Shown: positions 1 to 8,619 of the stretch, one piece after another
Position numbering within the stretch: the stretch's first letter is position 1
Layout of the letters: the number at the start of each line of letters is the position of its first letter
NCBI GenBank assembly: GCA_004151065.3
Contig: NWUY0300071368.1
Span: forward strand, 1 to 11,088
Direction: 5' to 3'
From: Larix sibirica
Taxonomy: Eukaryota; Streptophyta; Pinopsida; Pinales; Pinaceae
DNA length: 11,088 nt
Made by a program: the position numbers and the translations under genes
The notes under the pieces: generated by a model
Told to the model about the DNA's origin: nothing
Seen by the model: the letters and a program-made list of their open reading frames with translations, nothing else
The model's database searches: none

Positions 1-257
1 TACTTTCTTTTGGTCTATTTATGCTATTTTTATGCTATATCTGGGACTTGGTTGCATAACATGCAAATATTGAGGTGATTTCTTGTTTAAATCTTACATT
101 GTACTTTTTCATGGGTGGTTGTAAAAAATATTACACCGAAACAAAATATATTGTATTTCATCATGATGGCCATTTACTGTCCCAACTTATCATTCCTGAT
201 CTCCTAGCCATATTTTCCACACCATGCAATCATTTTATTTCTATTTTTGTAACTATG

Positions 258-516
258 GAGGCACATGCAACTTCAACATTGCTCAACTTCAGTGGAAATT
301 GTACACCTCGTATTTTGACACCATACTTGAATGTTATAGTCAACGAGCTACTTTCTCTTTTGAAGCTATGAACTTGTTTCTTTGCTTGCGTTTGTTACAT
401 TTTTGACAAGTCATATATGGAAACCACTATTGTTTCTTTTGATTGTTTAGAGTGGAAGGAATATGGTGTAGGAGGGTGCTCTAAGAGATTTAGTATATGT
501 TGATAATTACTCTCAT
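258..516 (+). pseudogene. Importin-5-like (karyopherin beta) gene fragment, two decayed exons
   Basis: Importin-5-type karyopherins are HEAT-repeat receptors that carry cargo through the nuclear pore under Ran control. Positions 258-365 translate to a peptide containing EAHATS, LNFSGNCTPRILTPYL and a Leu-rich end (VNELLSLLK). This closely follows the HEAT-repeat stretch of plant importin-5 proteins as I remember it (QAHA.S..LNFSENCTP.ILTPYL..IV..LL.LL). After an 85-nt gap the frame resumes at 451 as SGRNMV-stop-EGAL, matching the next family residues NGKQMVQEGAL, with a TAG (469-471) where the family has Gln. Similarity fades after about 516. Upstream (about 178-257) a weak resemblance may continue. 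Only some 60 codons of a roughly 1,100-residue protein are present, so this is a fragment. The retained intron shows it arose by copying genomic DNA, not by retroposition. The family call is from memory and not from a search. Confidence 0.75.
366..450 (+). other. Fossil intron of the importin-5-like fragment
   Basis: The importin-like frame breaks exactly after codon AAG at 363-365 and resumes in phase 0 at 451, just after a TTGTTTAG acceptor (AG at 449-450). The donor side reads AAG then CTATGAAC, where a working donor would be GTATG, so the first G appears mutated to C. The intervening 85 nt are T-rich, as expected for a plant intron. That alignment resumes codon-for-codon across it is the main support. 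Confidence 0.65.
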
Positions 517-664
517 GTAATTCAATATGGGATCATAGGCAATCCAAAATGAGAATAGAGTCATTCCTTTAAAATCAAATTGTAGAGATAGAACATTCCA
601 GGAGGTAATGCTACATAGTTGCTGGAGGGTTCAGCTGAATTTCTTGAGTGCTCATTGACCATGA

Positions 665-925
665 ATCAAATGTGGTCTCTCCAGGAGGGATTGGTTTAAG
701 GATCCGGACTATAAATAAATTCATAGAGTTGGTAAAACACCTTGTGACTACTTTGGAGTAGTAAAGAATTCAGATAGAAAATATTCCTTAAGTCATTGTT
801 CTTCTAGTGTGCTTGGCTCACCTCGAGGGTGATTCATTGGAGCAAATGTTGCAGAAAGGTTCTTGAATATATGGAAGGAAGGAACGTGGAAGTTCCCCAA
901 TAAGTTGGATGCTAAAAGTACATAA
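665..925 (+). other. Unidentified decayed coding-like stretch
   Basis: One frame from 665 to 925 has only two stops in about 86 codons: TAA at 716-718 and TGA at 830-832, before TAA at 923-925. These stops could derive from CAA and TGG (or CGA). The reading has an ordinary mixed composition, with words such as RRDWFKDPDYK, CDYFGVVKNSDRKYS, SSSVLGSPRG and NVAERFLNIWKEGTWKF. It is much less Ile/Asn/Lys-rich than chance frames in the surrounding AT-rich DNA. I do not recognise the family, and it does not resemble the next part of importin-5. It could be an exon relic or a piece of a mobile element. Confidence 0.35.
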
Positions 926-1780
926 GTGTCTCTATGTATTTCTATTGTTCCAATTTATTTACCGTTCTTACTTACAAATTCATTAACAAGTTTTAAAGAG
1001 ATCTTTAAGGATACCTTGATTGAAAATCTTGTGTACTAATGATAAAAGATTTGTTATTAGAGTTACTATGCTTTATTTCTCAATCTTATGATATTTTTTA
1101 GGATATTTCTCTAGTTTTTAATTAAAAGCAATGTTAGACATTTTGTATTGATATGTTCTATCATTTGTTTCTAAAAGTTAGAATTGTTCATATTTTGTTC
1201 AAATTATATTTATCTATGTTAGTTCTAAAAAAGAACATAACTGTTAGTCTTAATAAGAATTAACATAAATTAGGTTACTGGTTTACCATATAGATTGTTA
1301 TATATCTTACATAGTCAAGGTGGTGAACTGAAATCAAAATTGCTTATTTATTATAATTTTAAACATATTTAGATTAATTGTTTATCATAAATAGAACGTA
1401 TTGTTCTTCAAGTTTGAAATGTATATATCTTTTTCATATATGTTCCTAGAGTCATATTCAATATTTCCATTCATTTAATCATAGGAAAATTGTTCATTCA
1501 TTTTATTAATAACGGTATCAAAATAAAGTTTATATCTATTAGTTAATAATAATAATTTGTTTTTAAATATATGTTAAAAAGTGTTCGTATATTTATCTAA
1601 AACAATATGTTTAATTATTATAGAACACAATTTAAACAAACAAATTTCAAAGAATAACTATATCTTCTGTAGAATAACAAGATTGTATTCAACCGATAAA
1701 ACAATATTATTCTAAAACCAATGCTAATTAAATATATAAGCATAAACATAAAATTAAATGATAAATAAATATATAATAAT
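926..1780. other. AT-rich stretch, no gene seen
   Basis: This stretch is very AT-rich, with homopolymer runs and TATATA words. Both strands are crowded with stops in all frames. I saw no motif, long repeat or terminal structure that would define an element. Confidence 0.6.
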
Positions 1781-1783
1781 CAT

Positions 1784-2546
1784 GGGTTAAAACCCTAGTG
1801 AGAAATATCACATATATTATATATAGTAGGAAGGGATTCGAATTCGAATCATGGGCATAGCCCCTTACCCACCATACAAACAATATATTAATATTGTAAT
1901 AGTAAATATATAACACGTTCACAAGATACAACTATGGGTCAATTCCATAGGGCTTCCTCCTATCTAATAAACAAGAGCATGTATAAAAAAAGTTGGCATA
2001 AATTTAAAGGAACAAGGGTCGAGCCCGTTGGGATATTCCCTATACATTTAACTCATATATTCAAAAATATGTAATCTACAGTATGGATAGCATGTTAAAC
2101 ATCAACGCAACACTGTATAAAACAAGATTCGAGCAAGCGGTAAGGCTCAGGACATCGTATGAGCAATCTTAAAACAAGAACTAACATAAACAAGATGTGA
2201 AGCCTATAAACATCAACATTATGAGGCCAAGGGGTAAGGCCTTATATTTTCATAACTGTAAATCGATACCATAATAAATAGTGATGATACAAGCAAGGGT
2301 TCAAAAGCTGTAGTTAAAATTTTAAAAGAAACATAAGTGAACTGTGAAATAACACTAATAGCAGTAAACACAGTTCCTTATACAACGAGCTAATGCTCAT
2401 AAAATTATATGAAGTATGATATAATCCCTAACAATGGTGACCTATAGGTTCGAGTCACCGGGACTGTAACTGTTACATAGCACCAACATGGGTGTAACTA
2501 CCTTAGAACAAATGAAAAAACACAAATCAGGATAAGGGTGAAATCC
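1784..2546. repeat. Cluster of small palindromes built on tRNA T-arm-like words
   Basis: Within this AT-rich stretch, GC-rich islands recur, each a short imperfect palindrome around a GGGTTCGA-type core. Examples are GGGTTAAAACCC (1784-1795), GGGATTCGAATTCGAATC (1833-1850), GGGCATAGCCCC (1853-1864), TATGGGTCAATTCCATA (1933-1949), GGGTCGAGCCC (2016-2026), AAGATTCGAGCAAG (2124-2137), GGCC..GGCC (2225-2241), AAGGGTTCAAAAG (2295-2307), GTGAC..GTCAC around GGTTCGA (2437-2458) and GGAT..ATCC (2530-2546). The cores resemble the T-arm/B-box of tRNAs, but no full tRNA with D-arm, anticodon arm and acceptor stem is present. They may be remnants of tRNA-derived or LTR-type repeats. Confidence 0.4.
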
Positions 2547-3268
2547 TTCAAACTCTCTACAAAGACTTAGAGTCATGGAGTCTAGGCTTACCTGAATGCC
2601 ACACTACAGGTCCAGGGTTTCCTTAATATTCGACGTTGTGGGCATTTTATCTTGCAAAAGATGACACACCTGTGAACTAGTAAATGAATAACAAGTCAAT
2701 ACCTATACATATCCATGTAATCAGTAAAGAAACAAGTGCAAACAATGTAATACACATGCTTAACAATGAAGCTAAAATTGTAAACACTGAACTTACCCTT
2801 GAACCGAACATTGAGAGGTCTGCTGGGAAGGAGATGCTGGAGGTCTTGAACCTTGTCAACGAGATAATAATGCTCTTCTTGAACTCTTACAAAGCCTTGA
2901 AAAATGGAGCACGAAGTCTATGAGAGTGTTCTTGGTATATGTCATTCTATTAGTTGTGCAATAATGAGCAGAGTTCATGGTTACTCATGGTTGAATGCAA
3001 TTGGTGTAGTAGCCAAGATCCAAACCCTCACAGAGCTAGGCAGAGCCTCTCCTGAGAATTCACAAATGAATTTTGAATTGAAGTTTCTAGGCTTAATCCC
3101 AAGGGTGAGAAGCTTGAACCTTGTACTATTTCTTAAATGCAGACTGTATGTTAGGCCATGTGGACATCTTTGGGTTGCATTCCCCACACCTTGGCCATAT
3201 CAATCGAGTTACATCACTGTTACTATAGAATGCGTAGTTGGTAGGAATAACAGGAGAGGGATAAGCCA
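2547..3268. other. Unassigned DNA, no recognised gene
   Basis: Base composition is closer to balanced here than upstream. A frame open from 2904 on the + strand runs to 3356, but it crosses into the miniature LTR element that starts at 3269, so it is not one gene. I do not recognise its upstream residues. On the - strand there are splice-like signals: an acceptor at 2670-2671 and strong donors at 2586-2591 and 2791-2796. No recognised protein is attached to them. Confidence 0.4.
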
Positions 3269-3402
3269 TGTTGGAGTATCAGTTGATTGCACCTTTGTGA
3301 ATATGATGTGGACTAACCATCCACCTTTAACAATCAGATTTTGTGTTTGGTTTTAAATGTTTACCAACATCTGCAAGTTATGGTGTAAGGGAAAACCTTA
3401 GA
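3269..3402 (+). repeat. 5' terminal direct repeat of the miniature LTR element
   Basis: It begins TGTTGGAGTATC and ends AACCTTAGA. It shares with the downstream copy the blocks ATGTGGA, CCATCCA, TTGGTTT and TTACCAACATCTGCA and the AACCTTA end. Its start cuts through an open frame that comes in from upstream. Confidence 0.7.
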
Positions 3403-3414
3403 TGGCATCAGAGC
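3403..3414 (+). other. Primer-binding site for initiator-Met tRNA
   Basis: TGGCATCAGAGC directly abuts the end of the 5' repeat. The standard plant iMet site is TGGTATCAGAGC, one base different. Its position relative to the repeat is exactly where reverse transcription of an LTR element would be primed. Confidence 0.7.
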
Positions 3415-3448
3415 TGAGGTCCAAGGTTCAACTCCCCTAAGCTACATT

Positions 3449-3457
3449 GGAGGGCGG
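3449..3457 (+). other. Polypurine tract of the miniature LTR element
   Basis: GGAGGGCGG stands out as a G-rich word in AT-rich DNA and ends one base before the 3' repeat, which is the expected position for the plus-strand primer. One C interrupts the purines. Confidence 0.55.
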
Positions 3458-3458
3458 T

Positions 3459-3598
3459 TGTTGGAGTATCGGTTAATAACTACCACACCATTGGCAATAT
3501 AATGTGGATTATCCATCCATCCTGGGTAATTAGACCTTTTTCTTGGTTTAAAATGATTACCAACATCTGCAGGTTTTGGTGTAACAACAAACCTTACA
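3459..3598 (+). repeat. 3' terminal direct repeat of the miniature LTR element
   Basis: It begins TGTTGGAGTATCGG and ends ACCTTACA. It is a diverged copy of 3269-3402, with a few small indels near positions 3477-3490 and 3584-3590. Confidence 0.7.
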
Positions 3599-3650
3599 AA
3601 CTGGTGGTTTCTCGAAATCCTTCATGCTTACTAAGTCCTTTTTGATCCCT

Positions 3651-5442
3651 GCAGGTATTTTCAAGTCTGATGAGGAATTCCAAGAAGTACGTAGGGTTAT
3701 CACTGCAACTCAGAATGGGTCATCAAAAAAATTTCTAGCACACCAAAAGTCATAGGAATTAGCTTTAAGGCATGATGTGTCAGGTCTATTTATGACACAG
3801 TAGGTGTTTCTAATAGATCTGATAAGGGAGTTAATGTTTCTTGGGGTCTAGTGAAGTCTTGATTGGAGTTGAGTCGAATTTTTCATCTGAAGTTCAAGGT
3901 GGTTCTAGGAGTAAGTTGAGGTTGGGAACTCAACGGATTACTCCAGTAGGGAATGGCTCTTCCGATGCACATGTGGAAGGTGCAAATAATTTAATGGGTT
4001 TTCTCTCAAAGGCTAAAGGGGATTTGAAAGGTGTATAAGGTAAAATTGAGCAGAGCCTCGTTGGTGTTAAGAAAGGATATTAATATGGAGAGGATGGAAA
4101 TTCTATCTTCGAGAGAATTGGTGGGTAGAATGAACTACATTTCCTTGAATATATTAGAGATTTAGAAGTGGGTTAGTGAGTTTTGGAATCCCTTTTAAGG
4201 TTATTTCCCTATTATGTTGAATTTCCCTAGTATGTTGATAAATGGTTGGTTGTGCTTCTATTTTCTATCCTAGGATGATGTTGGAGATTTTGGAAAAGAA
4301 GTAGGTGATAGGGAAAGGTTATTTGGTTCTTATTAAATGGAATCCAACTTTCAATCTTGTGAAGGTTAAGGTGGTGAGGATACACTTATGGATGCTCCTT
4401 CCAGGGTTTCCTATTCAGTTGTGGAAAAAACATTGTTTATAGAGGTGGCCAATGCAGTTGGTAGATTTATTTTATTGGATGATAAATCATTACATACCCA
4501 AGATAAGCGGATGGCTTGGACTCTCTTATAGTTTTATGCTTATGTATCCCTTATTGCAGAGATATATATTTTATGGGGTGATTCTCCCTTTGTACAGGGT
4601 CTTGAATATTGGAATGTTTCTTTTAGGTGTCATCTCTATCGAAGAACTGGTCATTTCTTCCTTGGAGGTGAATACATTCAAGGGTATTGAGGAGGTTGTT
4701 GAAGTATTAAACTCGAGTGATATTCCTCACCAATCAAATTTGAAGGAATCTTCATTTCTAGGAAAGTTAAAATCCTTTTTCCCCTCCTTCTATAGATCCC
4801 TTTCTGAGGAAGAATTTATTTTTATAAAAGAAGGTTGAAGGAAAATTTTATATCTAAGTTTGATGGTGGGAATTTAATTTTGAATTCAATTTATGCAAAT
4901 AATCATGTTCTTGAGTCCTATTCTTCCCACATTTTATCGTATATTCTTGATTTAGATAAAGTGGTGGTTCTGGTGGGTTTGGATGATTCTGCTTCCTTAG
5001 TTCAGATGGAGGGTGATTCAAGGTCTTTATATCCTAAGCTTTCAAATTTGGATTTTTCTGTTCGGGAAGATATTTTAATCAATTCTACCTCTAGGGTGGA
5101 AATTTAGAGGAATGTGTCCATGGATGCATTGGATGTTTTGACTACTCAATTTATTGTTTCAAAGTCTCTTGTTTTCCCTAAGGCCTTTGATCCTAGGTTG
5201 GGTGTTATCGCTAACAAGTAGGGTTAGGGTTTTCTTTGATTTCTACTAGATTGGATGTTGGTGGACCTTCGAATGATGTGGATAGTCCTATGGTTTATAC
5301 CCTACTTTGTTCTTACAAAGAAATTCTCATTAAAATGCCTTTATCAGTTTATTTGGAAAGTTTGTGTATAAAAGAGTTTTTTCTTATCTCCTCGATACGT
5401 TGTCAAATATGGCTATTTTCCAGAAATAATTTCTATTACTAA
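3651..5442 (+). pseudogene. LINE ORF1 relic (DUF4283 / zinc-knuckle nucleic-acid-binding protein)
   Basis: In plant L1 elements ORF1 binds the element RNA. From 3651 an open frame reads AGIFKSDEEFQEVRR and continues to about 3751. A Ser/Gly-rich frame covers 3841-4038 (SNFSSEVQGGSRSKLRLG). The recognisable core is 4317-4660: GYLVLIKWNPTF, LLPGFPIQLW, then after a shift in an A-run (4425-4430) IEVANAVGRFILLDDKSL, KRMAWTL, WGDSPFVQGLEYWNVSFRC. This order matches the DUF4283 family and its following knuckle. After the knuckle comes an acidic, Ser-rich tail (4660-5107, EGDSRSLYPKLSNLD) that runs on with stops to about 5442. At least two frameshifts and many stops make it non-functional. The part upstream of 4300 is placed by position and style only. 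Confidence 0.72.
4317..4669 (+). pseudogene. DUF4283-like core and broken zinc knuckle of LINE ORF1
   Basis: A core of W-N-P, L-P-G-F-P-I-Q-L-W, A-N-A-V-G-R-F and L-L-D-D-K-S is the signature of the plant LINE ORF1 domain. Next comes FRCHLYRRTGHFFL (about 4622-4663), a relic of the CxxCxxxGHxxxxC knuckle. The first Cys (4628-4630) and the Gly-His remain. The second Cys is now TAT (4637-4639), a G-to-A change from TGT, and the last Cys is gone. A TAG follows AWTLL, where relatives continue. Confidence 0.75.
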
Positions 5443-5469
5443 AATGAGATCACCATCATAATAAATAAA

Positions 5470-6716
5470 GGGGTAATAACATATATGGCTCTATTTACAG
5501 GTAGAAAAGTCTCACGGTCATGCATAATATCATATACAAACTAGTAATGAGCAAATCAAAATTAAGAAGAGATGAGGAGAAGAAATCTTCTGCACCATTT
5601 TTTGTTGGTTGATCCAAGATGCTTCTTATTATTTTCCCATATCTTCTATAAATTTCCCAACCTTCAATATGCAATACAAATAGTACAAACCTTCCTCAAA
5701 CCAATTTGACATTCGTAAATAACGTTATTTAATTGAAATATGAAAAGAACATAAATTTACTAATCAACTTCAATATAAAGACAATAATCCCTTTATGTCA
5801 AATGCCAATCACAAAATTGACTCAGAATTTGGGGAAGGGAAAGATGCCAAATCTCTATTGAAATAGTGAAACAAAGTACAAATTATAACTCTTATCTACT
5901 TTGGCACCTTAACGAACCTAAATATTTTGGTCTCTATTGCTCATGCACTGGAACAATCCCACTCCAATCTGTTGAATATGTAAAAGCGAGAAATTACTTG
6001 AGGGTGGTAGTTTCCATATGAAGGGATATAAGGGTTAAAAACAAATGGTCACTCATGGAGGGGAAGGTGATAAGTATGACAACGAGTGATTGCTCCAGAT
6101 TTCCTTCGATATGATGAGTGTTTGTCCCATCCCCCTCATTGTTCAATTCATTTCCTTTTTACATGAGAATAAAATAGTTATAAATGGTTACCAAGTGGTT
6201 TGGGGATTTGAGTGGGAAAATTTGGTTTAAAAACTTCATTAACTCCCATATTTTGAATATTTAATATTTTTTCATGAAATTACAGGGAATTGCACCCAAT
6301 TCATAGGAAACGTGCGAATGATTCACTTCTTATCAATGTGTGATATGAAAATTGTTACTTTTTGATGCATTTTTTCTTAGTGAACTAGCAAGGAGTGAAT
6401 GGTTCACTCCCAATGATCAATCAAGGTGTGAATTTTCCTTAATTTAGATTTGAAACTCTCATAATTTACGAAAATGATGCTAGGATTTCATTTTCAATGC
6501 TTAGGGCCACGAATAAGAGTAAAATCATAGGCTCCTCCATCCATAAATGCCATTTTTTTTAATGTACCATGACACTTTGACTGTCATCTCTTGAAACTGT
6601 TGTCATGGTGAAATGTCGTTTTGAGCTATAATAATGACAGTTTTGAAGAGAAGGGACGGTAATGGTGGAGTAAAACAAGATGTAGAGGATCCTAGAGGAA
6701 ATGGCACTATATGTTC
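5470..6716. mobile_element. Non-LINE stretch between ORF1 and ORF2, possible nested DNA element
   Basis: L1 ORF1 and ORF2 are usually close together or overlapping, yet about 1.3 kb of DNA without LINE-like reading lies here. Near its left edge is AACATATATGGCTCTATTTA (5478-5497). Near its right edge, the reverse complement of 6691-6715 reads AACATATAGTGCCATTTCCT. These are imperfect inverted copies of about 25 bp. The left copy is preceded by GGGGTAAT, a common look for plant DNA-transposon ends, but the right copy lacks that outer part and I see no target duplication. The inside is AT-rich, with no frame that I recognise. The stretch may instead be several insertions or a decayed inter-ORF spacer. 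Confidence 0.35.
6581..6656. repeat. Imperfect inverted repeat / hairpin
   Basis: The arm at 6581-6606 (CTGTCATCTCTTGAAACTGT onward) pairs imperfectly with 6631-6656 (ATAATGACAGTTTTGAAGAG onward) across a loop of about 24 nt. The best block pairs CTCTTGAAACTGT with ACAGTTTTGAAGAG, with one bulge and one mismatch. A second, overlapping short palindrome pairs CCATGACA (6568-6575) with TGTCATGG (6601-6608). It may be part of a foldback element or a chance fold in AT-rich DNA. Confidence 0.45.
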
Positions 6717-6829
6717 AAAAATATTTTTATCTGTTCATGGTGTATTCTTTGATGTTATTTTTCCCCTAATGGTGATGATTCAGTACAAAGGGACCTGAGA
6801 GAATCAATGCAGTTTGAGACTAGTTCAAA

Positions 6830-7530
6830 ATGATTATAACTTCCTTTAATATTAGGGGGGTTCTGGGTGCTCCAAATTTATTACCCGTAAGAGACTTTTT
6901 TATTTAATTAAGCTAGATGTTTTTCTTTTTCAGGAGACAATGTGTATTGGAACCAAAGTTGTTGAAATTTTGAGCTGGGAATGTTGTGCAAATGATGCTA
7001 GTGGTCATTATGGGGGGTTATTATTAGATTGGAATCTTTATGTAGCTAATTTTATGCCTTTTATTGTTTGTGCAAGTATTCTCTTGGAAGGTATGATCAG
7101 GGGTTTGGATCAATTGATTAAAATTGTAAATTGATATTGTCCTTACATTGGTAGATAGGAGTTCTAGGATAGAATTGTCAACTATGTTTTATTGGAAGAA
7201 TCAAAATTGATATTTAGAAGGGATTTAAACTTTGTTATTTCATCACGATAAATTTGGGGGCATTTTCCTCTCTTATATACTATGTAAAGTTCTTTCAATA
7301 TCTGTTTTAGGAGGAAAAATTGATCGATGTTAGTATTCCATCATATTTCCCTCCTACTAAGAGGAATGGAAGGGCTAGTGAGGATATGGTAGCTAAGAGA
7401 CTTGATCAAATTTTTCGTTGTAGAATAAATTTTTGAGATGCTTGGTAGATATCTGTATTGGTCAGTAAACATTGGTATTTTAGATCATTTAGATGTATGC
7501 TTGCATATTGAGGTTGAACATTTCAAACAA
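6830..7530 (+). pseudogene. LINE ORF2 relic: apurinic-type endonuclease domain
   Basis: This domain nicks the target DNA so that the LINE RNA can be copied in place. The likely start is ATG at 6830, followed by the usual NIRG box (ITSFNIRG). A shift in a T-run (6895-6901) leads to KLDVFLFQETMCIGTKVVE, where the catalytic Glu of QET (about 6931-6939) survives. Next come the ASGHYGGLLLDWN block, YCPY (7135-7146), a degraded DLNF box in which GG before the Asp has become RR, WRNGR-like residues near 7366, KRLDQ, and finally LDH (7480-7488) in place of SDH, so the catalytic Asp-His pair is kept but the Ser is lost. Stops at 7132-7134, 7156-7158 and 7165-7167 sit where relatives have Trp, Gln or Arg, and Trp. 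Confidence 0.82.
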
Positions 7531-8160
7531 AATTTTCCATTCAAGTTCAATCACTCATGTTTGGAGGAGGAAGGTTTCACTTTCCTAGTTAGAGATAAGT
7601 GGAGGTGTTTTCCTGGTTTCAATGGGGTTCAACTATGCAAAGACATGTAGACAAACTGAAAGAATTAAAGAAGGTGGCGATTTAATGGGAGAAGGAAAAT
7701 AAGTTGAAGATGAAACACGATCTGTTGCTTATTGAAGAGGAGATTGATAATATTTTTTATACCAATGCTTCTGGTATTTTTCCAAGCCTGGTTAAGGAGC
7801 AATTAGCCAATTTGGAAGCAAGGAAATATACGATATTGAAGATTGAAGAGGAGTCTTGGAGACTCAAAGGTCATGCAATATGGATATCTTGGGGTGATAA
7901 TAATACAAATATTTTTCATAAATTTTCTAAGTAGAGAAGAGTCTCAAATTCTATTTGGGATTTGAAAGATGGTTAGGGAAAATCGATTTCTTCATAAAAT
8001 AATTTGGAGGTGGAAGCAATAGCTCATATTTCTAATCATTTTAAGAATCCCGTCTCTTCTACTATTGTCTCACAGTTACAAGTACCCTAGAATTACCCGA
8101 TATTATTCAATGTAGAGGAGGGAGTAAAGGTAGGTGATAAAGTTTACCTGAATGAAATTG
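7531..8160 (+). pseudogene. LINE ORF2 relic: linker between endonuclease and RT
   Basis: This part is fairly well preserved in reading: FPFKFNHSCLEEEGF (about 7530-7575), KLKELKKVAI followed by a TAA, then an open frame from 7704 to 7934 rich in Glu/Lys and probably alpha-helical (KHDLLLIEEEIDNIF, NLEARKYTILKIEEESWRLK). It ends in the conserved plant-LINE motif WGDNNTNIFHKF. A TAG follows at 7932-7934, where relatives continue, and the next stretch keeps SNSIWDLKD. This is typical spacing between the two enzyme domains. Confidence 0.8.
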
Positions 8161-8619
8161 AAGAGGTATTAAAGAAATTTGCAAGGTAAAAAATTCTTAG
8201 TCCAGATGGCTGGAATTTCGAGTTTTTTTGTTAAGTTCTTTGATATTATAGAGGATGATATCTTGGAGGTCATTGAAGAATGTAGAGTGCATGGGTACGT
8301 GTCTAGTTCTTTGAAGCATACATTAACTAAATTAATTCCAAATATTTCAAAGACATAACCCTTTAATGATTTCAGACCTATATCTCTATGCAGTTTGATT
8401 TACAACATTATTACTAAAGTGATATCGAACAAAATTAAGCCGAAGCTGGCAGAGTTTATGTGTAATGAACAATTTGGATTTTTATCAAATAGACAAGTCT
8501 TTGATGCTATTGGAATTGAACAAGAGATTTAAAATCTATTAATACTGAGAAATTGGAAGCACTTATATTGAAAATGGGCCTTGTTAAATATTATAATAAA
8601 GCAGATTGCATAATTGTGA

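Larger units (their letters stand above)
3269..3598 (+). mobile_element. TRIM/SMART-type miniature LTR retrotransposon, non-autonomous
   Basis: The element is 330 bp: two diverged direct repeats of 134 and 140 bp flanking only 56 bp. Both repeats open with TGTTGGAGTATC. The second ends in ACCTTACA and the first in ACCTTAGA, so the canonical TG...CA ends are present with one mutation. TGGCATCAGAGC follows the first repeat with no gap and differs by one base from the usual plant primer site for initiator-Met tRNA. A purine-rich tract, GGAGGGCGG, ends one base before the second repeat. No coding capacity exists, so movement would have needed enzymes from an autonomous LTR element. A 5-bp target duplication is not visible (AGCCA versus AACTG), which fits the age implied by repeats that are only about three-quarters identical by eye. 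The alternative is a simple diverged tandem duplication, but that would not explain the primer site and purine tract. Confidence 0.68.

Noticed and set aside
75-257. N-terminal part of the open frame at 75-371 as a genuine start of a small protein
   Set aside because: Only the part from 258 on resembles a known family. The upstream residues are Phe/Tyr-rich chance-like reading with at best weak importin similarity, and the Met at 75 has no support.
1833-2460. tRNA genes suggested by GGTTCGA-type words
   Set aside because: No acceptor stem, D-arm or anticodon arm could be assembled around any of the words.
2904-3356. 150-codon + strand open frame as a gene
   Set aside because: Its last 29 or so codons lie in the 5' repeat of the miniature LTR element, and the rest matches nothing that I recognise. 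The overlapping - strand frame 2981-3187 is equally unsupported.
3269-3598. Cassandra-type TRIM carrying 5S rRNA
   Set aside because: I see no 5S-like internal promoter sequence in the repeats. They are also shorter than Cassandra LTRs.
4452-4640. First half of the + strand frame at 4452-4838 as the true reading
   Set aside because: The DUF4283 and knuckle residues are read in another frame over this stretch, so this part is a shadow. Only the later part (EVNTFKGIEE onward) may be real ORF1 tail.
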